Part shown: in pieces, positions 49,083 through 59,349 of the stretch
How the letters are laid out: each line of letters opens with the position of its first letter
Position numbering within the stretch: the first letter of the stretch is position 1
Assembly (NCBI GenBank): GCA_947650285.1
Contig: CANTFL010000740.1
Coordinates: 1-64,000, forward strand
Source: Hyaloperonospora brassicae
Lineage: Eukaryota > Oomycota > Peronosporomycetes > Peronosporales > Peronosporaceae
Reading direction: 5' to 3'
DNA length: 64,000 nt
The notes under the pieces: generated by a model
What the model was told of the DNA's origin: nothing
The model's input: the letters and a program-made list of their open reading frames with translations, nothing else
Database searches by the model: none
Translations under genes and position numbers: made by a program

Positions 49083-51666
49083 ATTATTTAGATGTATGAT
49101 GCAAGGCGAATCTCGCGGTCGCCGAGACTGAATCTTCTGGAGCCCAGGACAGGAGACTGGGCATTTGTTCTGCTACTTCCACTGCTGTGCACTCTTTATC
49201 TGTGCAATGTGATACGTCGGACAGCAAGGCAGCGCGGTTGACAGGGTGACTGAACACGAAGCGGCGACGATATATCTTCTGCTGCCTTTGTCTGAAAAAA
49301 AGCTGAACAAGTCTGTTTGCAGAAACTGAGCTGGACTGATGTTGACAAGCTGGATTTTGGCAAACTGCGGTGCAATAGCAACAGCGCATCCAAACTGGTT
49401 GTACAAACCACATGTCTGTCATACGATGACATCGCACCGTGAGCTGGGATGGGATCCCAATGCACAGCTCTGGAGAGATTTCGACCGTGGCACGTATTTC
49501 GAATTGTGGAACGATGACACGGTATTGCCGGCTAAATGGAAAGTGTCAGACAGTACCATTACAGCTTCTCCATCAAGTGTCATGTATTGCAGTTTCCTTG
49601 TTGGCCTTCGCGCGCTCGAGAAGCATTGGTCTCGGATAACGTACAACGTGCTGAAGGTGCTTCCCTCTCACGTCATATTCGGTATACTTTGGCACTTCCT
49701 GTCTTACAGATGCACGGCGTGATCACTGTCAAGTGGTCGTCACCGACGAGAGAGTTATGCACATGCGTGTCCAGGATTACGCGAATACGACATGTACCCG
49801 AAGATCCTGCGCTAGCGATTACGTCACTCTAGAGAGCAAACGATCGCTTCGCTCAGCGATGTCTCGCATCGAGTACGTACACCGTATTGTCGGAACCTTT
49901 TACGAGAGCGGTATATCGGTCGTAGACACTACTGCCTGTTCTCAGTGTCATGTGTGCGTCGACGATAAAGACGAGAGAGGCACTTTGTAGTGTGTACTGA
50001 TGCAGACGTTCGCTAACGTGTTCACTCACTTATTTACATGTCGTTTCTTGCATCACGCCGACGACAAGTGCGTTACTGAGTACAGGTCAGCGACGAACCT
50101 ACTGCAGTGCTGATCCACTGCTTCGGTTTCGATCAATCGCTTGTCAGCACTACAAAGCACTTTCATGCGCAACCACAGAGGCATTCCGGACAGCTCGACA
50201 TGATACAGACTTGACCCTGTTCCCCGCTTGACGCGAATACATTCAGTCGACTCTGTCAACCTTTGCCGCGCATGTCAGTCAGCCGTATCCTCCTGCTTTG
50301 GTCGGCACACCCAAACAATGCTGTCTCAATGGCTGGTCGGAAGGTGATAGCGTGTGTGTATCATATATGCTGCAGGCAAAGCACCATCTGCATCAGCCAT
50401 ATGGATCGAGACAGCGATCATGCGGCTACAACTCATGGAAAACACACGTCATCTGCATACGATGGAGCAGTCATCTTTCTCGCTTGCGTTTGACAGCTCA
50501 GCTGCATTCACAAAGCGCAGTATCTTCATCAGCTCCACTTTGGCTTTGTCTCGAACGCCAAAGCCGCTGCAACATGTACGTCTGAATCGATTGCGTGCTC
50601 GAGTCTCATCTTTCTAGTCGACCCAGTTCCACGTCTGCATCCGGTGACAAGACGTCCGGACGTATGAGTGTGGGCTTCCTATCTCCGTCCATCTTCTTCT
50701 GACTACTGCTTCTCCGTACGTAGCCATTGCAAAAACATGCAACAACAACCCAAGAGACTGGTGTTGTTGTAGCTGCTGTTGCATCTGTTGTTGACTAACA
50801 AGTAGAGCATTGTCAAGCAACCAGCAAAGAAAGAAAAAGTCATGCAGCGTTGTGGTTGCAGAGGACGTGTATACCAAGTTGTCCGTATCGGAACCTCCTT
50901 CGAAGACCCGATGATCCAAAGCTCAAGCACCCGGCAACATGACAGTCTTCAAGAAGGTCCTGACACGACATGCAATCGCACTGATTGACTTCTACAGCAA
51001 ACTATCGTGTGCTCTCACGCGCTTTCCATAGCAGTGAGTGGATCGAGGCAGGTCCCTCTGCGTCCGCCCACTTCCCAAAGACCGTCTTCTGTCGATCATT
51101 GTCAAAACCGCTGCCTACTCGTTGTCGTCCGTCCAACAAGAGGACAACTCGCGTCGCATCGATGGTCCACTGCAGTCGCGCAGGACGTTGTGCTCTCAAT
51201 GTCGCGATCGCTCTTCGTCGGTCCGCCTCTTTATCGACAAAGCGAGCGACGACCTGATCGGCGCTCGTCATTGCGTTGTTGTGGTCGCATTGCCCCCGTC
51301 GCACATGAAAAGGCCTCTGGAGATCGCACCTGCTCTCGCTGCGATCCGAAGCCAACCGAAGGCGAAGAGGGATTTGAACCGACAGACCAGCGTCGATCGG
51401 TTGACTGACTGACTGACTCAACCTGACAACCCAACTATCCAACCAGGACAACCACATAACCCAACCGGACAACCCAACCAAACACCAGTCAATAGGTTGT
51501 CGACGTCGTCCAACCTCATTCTCGAAAGCCTTTTGCTTCGTTCGCTTCCGCTTCTCCGCTTCTTCGCCTGTCAGTTGTCAAGTAACTACCCCCCCCCGAT
51601 CCCCTACTACCGCTTCTCTTCTTCTTCTCCTCCTCCTCCTCCTCGTCCTGTGTCCTGTTCGATTCG
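49083..51666. other. 2.6-kb gene-poor interval
   Basis: No gene is supported. Frames at 49339-49722, 50614-50919 and 51002-51481 show no domain. CCAAC/ACAAC-rich and TGAC tandem tracts (about 51402-51488) and a CTCCTC tract near 51618-51645 precede the phosphate acetyltransferase gene and belong to its upstream region. Confidence 0.45.
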
Positions 51667-53958
51667 ATGTGGACACTCCGTCACGCCGTTCACCAGCGAC
51701 TTGCGGTCGCCTGTTGTCGGTCTCGCGCGCTCACGGCCGCTGCTATTGCACAGGGCAAAGTGCCGATCGAGAACCTCTTTGTGACGTCGACCGAAGGGAC
51801 AAAGCACACGGCGCCAGTGCTCATTGGATTGGCCCATACGCTCGAGCAAAAGTTCGCCCGAGTGGGCTACTTCCGACCGCTGCAGCCCTTGGGCAGCCGA
51901 ACGGATTACCACGTGGAGATCATGAGGGACCAATTGGGATTACGCGCGAGCGACCACGAGCTCTTCGGGGTCACGAGTGACCGCGCACTTGCGAGTTGGC
52001 TCAATGGCCAACAGGACGACCTCGTCGAAGAGATCTTGGACCGCTACGAACGCTGTCGAGAGGGCTACGACTTTATGCTCATTGAGGGCTCGCAGCTCTC
52101 GCGGCACGAGAGTGCCCTGAGCTGGAAAATCCACGTCGACATTGCCAAAGCCATTGGCGCTCCAATGCTCACGATCTCTGACTTTAGTGAGTCAACGAGT
52201 GCTGAAGACGCTGCAGCACTTGTGGACGAGATACTCAATCGCTCGGCACTGAGCGCAGAGCTCGTGGAAAGCACAGGACTCACGTACATTGGGCACATTG
52301 GCAACCGGGTGCCAACCCGCGATTCGAAGGCGCTGTGGACGGCACTGCGGGCGCGCGTGGCCGAGCAGGGAGTGCCGTTGCTTGGGTTCCTCCCACATGA
52401 CGACTTTCTCGCGTCCAAGCGGCTGAACGAAGTGACGCACCAACTCGGCGCGACGCAGTTGTTTGGCACGAAAGCCATTCCAAACAACGTGGTCGTTACG
52501 TCGGCAGTGGTCGCGACCAGTGCACTGAAGGACCTGTTCTCGCACTTGAAGCACTACAAAGACGGCGCTCTGGTGATCACGTCGGCCGATCGCTCGGACG
52601 TGATGCTCGGGCTCATGGTCTCGCGCCTCCCAGGCATCCTCCCGAACGTGTCGGCCATTGTGCTCACGAACGGCAGCTACCCTCACAGCAATACACAGGA
52701 GATCCTCCAAGGCGTGGAAGCGCTGGACAAGACGGGGCTGTCGATCCCGATCTTCTCCGTGCCCGAAGACACGTTCACGACAGCCGACAAGTTCTCGAAA
52801 ATGTCGACCGACATCTTGCCCACGAGTCAGCTCAAGATTGACCGGTCGAAGCAGCTCTTTGACGAGTTTGTCGACACGGGGAACCTCATTGGCGAGCTCG
52901 ATGAAGGCATGGTCGTGAATCGATCGCCAAAGCAGTTCCAGCACTTTTTGTTCCGCAAGGCCCGTGCCGTGCAGCGGCATATTGTGCTCACGGAAGGCGA
53001 AGACATTCGCGTGCTCCAAGCAGCAGACCAAGTGCTGCGGCAGAAGCTGGCAAACGTGACGATCTTGGGCAATCCGGACGAGATCTACCGCCATGCAAAG
53101 GCGCTCAACTTGGATTTGTCTCGGGCACAGATTGTCCGCACGGCTGAGAGCGACGTGCTCGAGCACTACGTGAACGTGTACTATGAGAAGCGCAAGCACA
53201 AAGGGGTGACCCGTGAAACAGCTCGCGATGCTGTGCTGGAGGAAACGTGCTTTGGTACGATGATGGTCGAAATGGGGGATGCAGATGGGATGGTGTCGGG
53301 CGCCTGCCACACGACGGCCAACACGATTCGCCCAGCGCTGCAGCTCATCAAGACCGCACGCAACCGTCCGATTGTGTCGAGCATCTTTTTCATGTGCCTC
53401 GACGACGGAGTGCGGATCTACGGGGACTGCGCCGTGAACACGGATCCCAGTGCACAAGAGTTGGCTCAGATTGCAGTGACGAGTGCCGAGAGCGCCGAGG
53501 CGTTTGGCTTGATCCCTAAGGTCGCCCTGCTGTCGTATGCGACGGGGGACTCGAACTCGGGTCCGATTGTGGACAAGGTGCGGGAAGCGACGAAGATTGC
53601 ACAGGCGTTGCGGCCAGATCTCGATATCTACGGTCCGATTCAGTACGATGCTGCCGTGGATGCTTCGATTGCCAAGACGAAGCTCAAGGCGATTCCAAGT
53701 GGCGCGAGAGTCGGTGGTCAAGCGAACGTGCTGATCTTCCCAGACCTGAACACGGGCAACAACACGTACAAGGCCGTGCAGCAGAGCACGGGCTGCATTG
53801 CCATGGGCCCGATGCTGCAAGGTCTGCGCAAACCTGTGAACGATCTGAGCCGAGGCGCAACAGTGAAGGACATTGTGACGACCGTTGCAATCACGGCAAT
53901 TCAGGCGGATCAAGTGATTCAAGAACGGGATGCCAAAGCCGATGCTGCTGCTGTATGA
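51667..53958 (+). CDS. pta: Phosphate acetyltransferase, long form with N-terminal P-loop-like and DRTGG domains
   Basis: Interconverts acetyl-CoA plus phosphate and acetyl phosphate plus CoA. The 763-aa protein has the bacterial long-form layout. An N-terminal AAA/cobyrinate-type domain covers about 35-260 (NLFVTSTEGTKHTAPVLIGL, with the P-loop not canonical). A DRTGG-like regulatory domain lies at about 260-400 (NNVVVTSAVVATSALKDLFS). The catalytic PTA domain runs from about 425 to 750, with VLTEGEDIRVLQAAD, MGDADGMVSGACHTTANTIR, IYGPIQYDAAVDASIA and VLIFPDLNTGNNTYK. The first 25 residues are Arg/Ala/His-rich without acidic residues, fitting a mitochondrial presequence. There is no intron. 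It probably works with an acetate kinase or acetate metabolism encoded elsewhere. Confidence 0.95.
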   Translation: MWTLRHAVHQRLAVACCRSRALTAAAIAQGKVPIENLFVTSTEGTKHTAPVLIGLAHTLEQKFARVGYFRPLQPLGSRTDYHVEIMRDQLGLRASDHELFGVTSDRALASWLNGQQDDLVEEILDRYERCREGYDFMLIEGSQLSRHESALSWKIHVDIAKAIGAPMLTISDFSESTSAEDAAALVDEILNRSALSAELVESTGLTYIGHIGNRVPTRDSKALWTALRARVAEQGVPLLGFLPHDDFLASKRLNEVTHQLGATQLFGTKAIPNNVVVTSAVVATSALKDLFSHLKHYKDGALVITSADRSDVMLGLMVSRLPGILPNVSAIVLTNGSYPHSNTQEILQGVEALDKTGLSIPIFSVPEDTFTTADKFSKMSTDILPTSQLKIDRSKQLFDEFVDTGNLIGELDEGMVVNRSPKQFQHFLFRKARAVQRHIVLTEGEDIRVLQAADQVLRQKLANVTILGNPDEIYRHAKALNLDLSRAQIVRTAESDVLEHYVNVYYEKRKHKGVTRETARDAVLEETCFGTMMVEMGDADGMVSGACHTTANTIRPALQLIKTARNRPIVSSIFFMCLDDGVRIYGDCAVNTDPSAQELAQIAVTSAESAEAFGLIPKVALLSYATGDSNSGPIVDKVREATKIAQALRPDLDIYGPIQYDAAVDASIAKTKLKAIPSGARVGGQANVLIFPDLNTGNNTYKAVQQSTGCIAMGPMLQGLRKPVNDLSRGATVKDIVTTVAITAIQADQVIQERDAKADAAAV

Positions 53959-55467
53959 AGACACCCCACACAGGTGTGAAAACGGCGTTCATGGCAGTAC
54001 ACCAGACACTCGAACCTAACGAGATGTGGATGTCCAGGTAATGAGAGCATTGGGACACAAGGAGGGGCAGCAGTGTGCGTTGTGTGAGCGAGTAGTATAC
54101 ATGTAACTTATAACTTGCTTTACTTGTCTGGTACTGATGATCACTTGGATGGTAAGAGTCAAGTGCCAACTCTTGTGGCCCGTTGAGTTTGTTTGGCAAA
54201 TGCTGTATCCTTTGCTGTCCTTGACAACGTGTAAAACTATGGAGATGATGATGATGCGGGCAGGAGCCGCAGCTGAGCGTTGTGCATGTAAAAAGTTATA
54301 TACCCATCGGGTAGTTCCTTCGCCTGGAGTTGTTGTACATACGTACACTCTGACCGACGTGACTGTTGACCGATGCGATACATCAATGTACTTGTCCTGT
54401 GAAACACGTGACTCGTGAAAGCCATAACCACAAAAGAGTGCCGCGATGTTGTTCAAGACCATAGATGCAGTTCGTATCTTTGGTACAGTAAATTACTTAT
54501 AGCAGTCGATACCTGGCGAGATCCGATCGCTCTACTCGAAAGCACACAGCATTTGCCATTTAGGTTGACAAGGCGTTCGTCTGCCGTATTAGCCTCTTAC
54601 ACAATCGTCATGAAGGAGATCTGGACGTCATGTACAAGTGCCCTGCGAAGTGCAAACCACTAGCAGCAACAAGACTTCTACGTTTGTACCACACATAAAC
54701 TATTCCGGATACGTTTTTTGCGTACAGCGTGTCATGAGTTGTCTACTTGATCAGTCGAGTCGATTGCTAACGACACCTTGCAATTGTACCGTTCATCGCA
54801 AGGCCAGAGCTAGAACGATGCACACTTAGCGTTGCAACTCGAGACTATCCTGAACGAGGATGCTGTATAAAGCGCAGAGGTTGGCGGACGTGGGTGGGTG
54901 TTCGGAAGGTCAAACAATGATAAGCAGATTTAGGTATGTGCAGCGTCGCGCGCAATGGAAGTGCAATGGTGAATGTTGATACACATGTGGGTTGGCGACA
55001 TACCGACGCCTTTTAGGTTTTGTGGGATGTCTGGGTACAGGTATACCATACGAACATTGGCACGCAGGCGTAGTTGCCAGCATAGGTAGGAGAGACCGAT
55101 CTAGGTGGGCGAGACGAAGTACGGCAAGCAAATCCATGTATCATAGTTGGCTATTGATACTATGCTCGACACTAGAGCTTTTATAACATCGTTTATCGTT
55201 GTGAAAGCCAAATATACGCGTGATGGCACAGACAGAAGTACTATTTTCTAGCAAATTGTCAAGCACTTGTAATCCATACCGACGACAGCATTATCTTTCT
55301 TCTGCTACCGTCTATTTCCTACAGAGTGAGACCAAAAATGAGTCCGTCGTCGCGGATCACTTCAACCCCTTACGCGTCTATCCTGCAGTATCATCCCCTG
55401 GTCACCACCCTTTGTGTCGACTTCTATCAACGTACCTTTTTTTCTGCACACAGCACTTGTGCACCAG
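53959..55467. other. 1.5-kb gene-poor interval
   Basis: No gene is supported; frames up to 148 codons carry no domain. An ATG/GAT-rich tract lies at 54240-54256. Confidence 0.45.
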
Positions 55468-55474
55468 TCATTCC
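55468..55474 (+). promoter_or_regulatory. Oomycete initiator-like element TCATTCC
   Basis: TCATTCC, preceded by G and followed by a pyrimidine-rich stretch, matches the oomycete initiator consensus. It lies 21 bases before the ATG at 55495, consistent with a very short leader. Confidence 0.45.
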
Positions 55475-55494
55475 TCAGTCCATCCAAAGAAAAA

Positions 55495-57026
55495 ATGGCT
55501 ACAGTTCCAGTTGTGAGCGAGTACGAGGCCAAACGTCTACGACGCATCGCCGAGAACCACGACAAACTCCAGGCGCTTGACGTGCCATCGTTAGCTGTAG
55601 CTCGTCCGCTCGCAACAACGCGCAAAACGCAAACTCGACCCGTCGAAGCGCTTCCACTCGAGCCTCCGCGCAAGTCGTTACGGCAACGTAAAGAGCGCTA
55701 TGTGGGCCATGAGCAACATACGCCGCCCGCGCATCGAGACCCATTGGACTGCACGCGGGTAGGGCTAGCGAAACAGCTGCATTGCGGGAAGCGACTGGTG
55801 GGGCGGCCATCGGATGTGGCGGAACATTCCCAGTCCGTAAATGAGCCGAAACAAGGGGTCGGGGACGCGGGAACGCCACGTGACGAGTGCATGTTGAAGC
55901 ACGAACAGGTACTGCTCGAGAGTGTCGACTGGAGAACGCGACGAAAGCGACAGGCGCAAGCAGCGAAGCGACAGGCAGCAGTCAAGTTGCAGGCGAAGCG
56001 GAGAGCGCAGAGGGCGCAAGCGAAGCGCGAGTTGCAAGCGATGCAGCTACACGAGCGTCGGATGCGACAGGAACACAAAGAGCGACTGCAACTTGCTCGA
56101 CTGGTGGAAAAGGAGCTGGCTCTGCAGCAAAGGATCGAAGAGGGCGAGTTGATGCGCATGGAAGACCGCGCTGCGCGTCAAGTGGCGAGACAAGCGGCGC
56201 GAGATCGCAAGCTCCAGCAGTTGGCGGTGCAAAAAGCCGAGTGGAAGGACACAGTGGGGGATGTGGTAGCGGAAAGACAGAGGACAGCGCGTGCGAGGAG
56301 AGAAGCGCGCGACAAGGAGATGTATCCCGTGCGTAAACTACCGTTGCCGTTCGTGCACATGACAGACCAGACAGATGGCGGTAGCGGTCGTGCAAAGCCA
56401 GTGAGGGGAACGCCGTTGCTGAAGGTGGAAGCACACCTCTTCCACGCATTTGCACTGGGGAAGCAGTTTCTACCACCTGGTAAGAACGCTGTCATGCAAG
56501 GAATGTGCCCGGGAGGCTATACGGCGCGCTTTCGTCACGACGTCGATGTGCACGGCTGGGCGAACGCTCTGACGCTGTTCGTGCATGGCACAACGGGGCT
56601 GTTTTACCGCTACATGTTTGAAGAGCACGTGCTGCACGGTCGCACGTTTGTTTCGTTTCGATGGACTCGGTGTCAAGATGTGACACCATCGATGCTGTGC
56701 CGCCTATCCCGGATACAAAAAGGGGATGAGCGGCTACGCTTGGACGGGGAGAGCTACGATGCCACGGCGACTGCTGAACAGCCCGAGCCACTTTTGCTTT
56801 TCGTCCAGTATCCCAAGGTCCGTTCGCACCTGCTTGGCCTCATGATGACGTGTTACACTCCCAGTTGCTCATTCTGCGTGTTTGTTGGTCACAGGGCCCG
56901 TACATTTACTGTGGGCGACTTGGGGTTTTGGGCCATCGAGCTGAGCCACTGGAGATCTCGTTCCAGCTTCTCGATGTCAACGCACTGAATTGGAGGCAGC
57001 TGTTCACCCTGTTGACATCGGGCTGA
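55495..57026 (+). CDS. Basic coiled-coil protein with conserved C-terminal domain, unknown function (two exons)
   Basis: Exon 1 55495-56817 and exon 2 56895-57026 flank a 77-bp intron (AAG|GTCCGT donor, TTGGTCACAG acceptor) in phase 0, giving 484 aa. The N-terminus SEYEAKRLRRIAENHDKL is followed by a long Arg/Gln/Ala coiled coil (about residues 145-285). A globular C-terminal domain begins around VEAHLFHAFALGKQF. The splice yields FVQYPK-GPYIYCGRLGVLG and then LEISFQLLDVNALNW. Reading through the intron gives a Cys-rich tail that looks spurious. I do not recognise the C-terminal domain with certainty; nuclear localisation is plausible from the basic composition. The start is supported by the initiator-like element. 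Confidence 0.75.
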
Positions 57027-57349
57027 GAGCCACTTTTTATCGTTGTGATCCATCCTATCATGTTTTATCTACGAAAACTCGTCGCACATCTGCGCACGAC
57101 CAAATCGCACGAACGTGCTGTCTATGTTATCCCTTTGTAGCACTCGAGACAAAAAGTCGTCAAGACACCTACATTCCAATATGGCGGCAGCAGCCGATAC
57201 CCGACAATTGCCACAGCTCTCTCGATTATCACATGGGGCTCCTCCAAATAGTCCTACCACGAGCAAAACGGCCCTTACAGCCGGCTAGACACAAAACGCG
57301 TCCTTAAATATCACTTTTTCGCCTGCCAAGGCCATTCAGGAAGAACTAA
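57027..57349. other. Intergenic spacer before the effector duplication
   Basis: 323 bases without a recognisable gene, between the coiled-coil gene and the point where similarity with the inverted copy near 62.95 kb begins. Confidence 0.4.
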
Positions 57350-58735
57350 ATCCGTGCATGACAAAACGTGCCCAGTCTCTAGCCGACATCCCACGCGACT
57401 ACTTCAACGTCACATAGAGCAGCTCTCGTCTTTATGGCCAGACGGCTTCATCTGCTTCAAGTCGACCTGTATTGACCGTTCTGCACCAGCGGTTCTGGTC
57501 GCCTTTCGACGCCATGTCCAAAAATGGGATCCGACATGATCTGTTGCGCTGGACATTGTCGCCTCTTTGTCTGCATGGCTTGTCACTGCAACGGATACTG
57601 CTCGTCGACCAGGTGCACCTGCTCTCCAGTGGATTGTTGGGGATCGGTGGAAGGTGAGGGGGGGGGGGGCGAGCGGGCGAAGGTAGAGGTATGAGGTGTG
57701 AATGGAGAACCAGACAGAACCAGAGAGAGATTGACAAAGAACGAGATAGAGAGAGAGAGAGACCTCGCAGACATACGCACTTGAGCTCTGTCGTTCATTG
57801 CAGCATCGACCGTCGAGCGCCCTCGCGAGATACAAACGGATTACCGCAGTGACACCGTCTCGCTCCGCTTGTCCCCCGACCCGTTCCGACGAGAGACGAC
57901 CTCATGTTCCGAACTGCCTTTTGTTTTGTGCTCGTTTGCCACGTCCTCTTGGCTACAGTCGAATGTGTCAACGGGTTCGCTTCGGACGACGCGCGAGCTG
58001 CTGTGGAAAGCGTGACGCACGTGGATCGGACAATTCGCAGCCTCCAGGCAGCTGAGACTGCAACGGAGACGTTGCACGACGAACGGGAGGAGCTTGAGGA
58101 CAGGGGACTGGGGGAATGGCTGGGCTTTGTCAAGAAAGAAACCCCTGCACTGTCGAAAGCTGTCGAAGAGAACGCGGAGGTCGCGGCGAAGCTGAAGAGT
58201 GTGGTGAGCGACAAGGACGTGGTCGACAAGGCAACGGTCGAGAAGGTCAAGACGGCCGTAGCGGAAGAAACGAGCGCGCTGGAGAAGCAACAGGGCGGCG
58301 TGCTGCGGCGGTTCTTCCAGCGGGTCAAGGCGGTTCCAGTGGAAGGCGATGTCAAGGCCCTTCTGGTGGCGTACCTGGTGTTCGCCTTGTTGACGACGGC
58401 GATTCTCACGACAGGGGCGATGATGTATCGGCGCAACATGGCCGAAGCTCAGGCGGCCCAAGCGGGGCACTATATCTCCAAATAAACACACTACGCGTTG
58501 TGTACACATGTGGTTGGCGTGCGGTCTAGTGATGATGATCGTTTTTTGTATCGTTTCGTTGGGTCTCTCCGGGTGGGTGTGTGTTTTTGTGGCGCAGTCA
58601 GTCGTGTCCAGTCGTACGAGAAGTGCGTTACAAAGCGGAAGGAGCTCGACGTACGTATTGTGTGAGCGGTCTTTGCAGCGCGAGGAGACCATCCGGGGAA
58701 ACAGAGCAGGAGGTCGTCAAAAGCAGTGTGTACGA
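57350..58735 (+). repeat. Left arm of inverted effector duplication
   Basis: By eye, this segment is similar to the reverse complement of about 62950-59095. Matching blocks are 57350-57530 with 62950-62770 (GACAAAACGT, CATCTGCTTCAAGT, GCACCAGC); 57560-57903 with 61235-60901 (promoter and leader); the first 67 codons of both genes; and 58500-58735 with 59335-59095 (3' flank, including GTCGTGTCCAGTCGTACGAGAAGTGCGTT). The gene bodies do not match. A G12 run lies at 57658-57669. Arm ends are approximate. Confidence 0.8.
57904..58485 (+). CDS. Secreted RxLR-like effector candidate with C-terminal membrane segment
   Basis: 193 aa. Residues 1-24 are a clear signal peptide (MFRTAFCFVLVCHVLL core, cleavage near VNG/FA). 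A degenerate RxLR motif RSLQ lies at 45-48 and an EER-like acidic run (DEREELED) at 59-66, the order seen in downy-mildew RxLR-like effectors, which are secreted and can enter plant cells. The body is helical with a Lys/Glu/Val heptad-like region (about 75-140). It is followed by a single hydrophobic segment (LLVAYLVFALLTTAILTTG, about 153-171) and a short basic tail. It probably anchors in a host or haustorial membrane. No WY fold is apparent. The N-terminus is nearly identical to that of the gene at 59350-60900. Confidence 0.85.
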   Translation: MFRTAFCFVLVCHVLLATVECVNGFASDDARAAVESVTHVDRTIRSLQAAETATETLHDEREELEDRGLGEWLGFVKKETPALSKAVEENAEVAAKLKSVVSDKDVVDKATVEKVKTAVAEETSALEKQQGGVLRRFFQRVKAVPVEGDVKALLVAYLVFALLTTAILTTGAMMYRRNMAEAQAAQAGHYISK

Positions 58736-59094
58736 TGTACCTTGCAAGCAGGTGATAGTGGTGTGCAACGTCGGTCGTGCTTCAGTGCGCTGTAGCTTTG
58801 GGTGTCGTGAAACTCGTTGTCGGAGCACGCCCCACTTTCTTGAAGACCAGCTCGTGCACTGCAAGGAATACAATTCATCAGCGTAACATGTCTGGCGATC
58901 TATGCTTATCAGACCTGTGTGATTGAGACGGTAGCGGTTGATGATGGAGTGAGTTCGCATGCACACCGACAATGACAACGCAGCTGTGCAGTTCCTGACG
59001 ATACGATGTCGTCTTTCACGCATGCTCAAAGGCGCTTTACTACTGCATGACCCCGCTTGTGACAGACAAATGTTGGAAGAGCCGAAAGACGCTA
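58736..59094. other. Unique centre between the two effector copies
   Basis: 359 bases that do not match between arms; this is the spacer of the inverted duplication and the convergent 3' region of both genes. No gene is recognisable. Confidence 0.5.
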
Positions 59095-59349
59095 TTCACT
59101 CCCTTCGACGACAACTTCTGCTCGTTTTGCTCGGACAGTCTCCTCGCGCTGCAAAGACCGCTCACACAATACGTACGTCGAGCTCCTTCCGCTTTGCAAC
59201 GCACTTCTCGTACGACTGGACACGACAGACTGCGCCACAAAAAAACACACACACACAAACACAGAGACCCAACGAAACGAAACGATACGAAAGATCATCA
59301 CCACCAGACTGCACGCCAAACACATTTACACAACGCGTCGTATATACAT

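Noticed and set aside
51360..51390. GGATTTGAACCGAC, which resembles the T-loop end of a minus-strand tRNA
   Set aside because: The flanks do not form an acceptor stem or D and anticodon arms; the T-stem pairs poorly, so no cloverleaf is supported.
52192..53964. 590-codon open frame antisense to phosphate acetyltransferase
   Set aside because: His/Arg/Val-rich shadow caused by codon bias of the real gene, with no domain.
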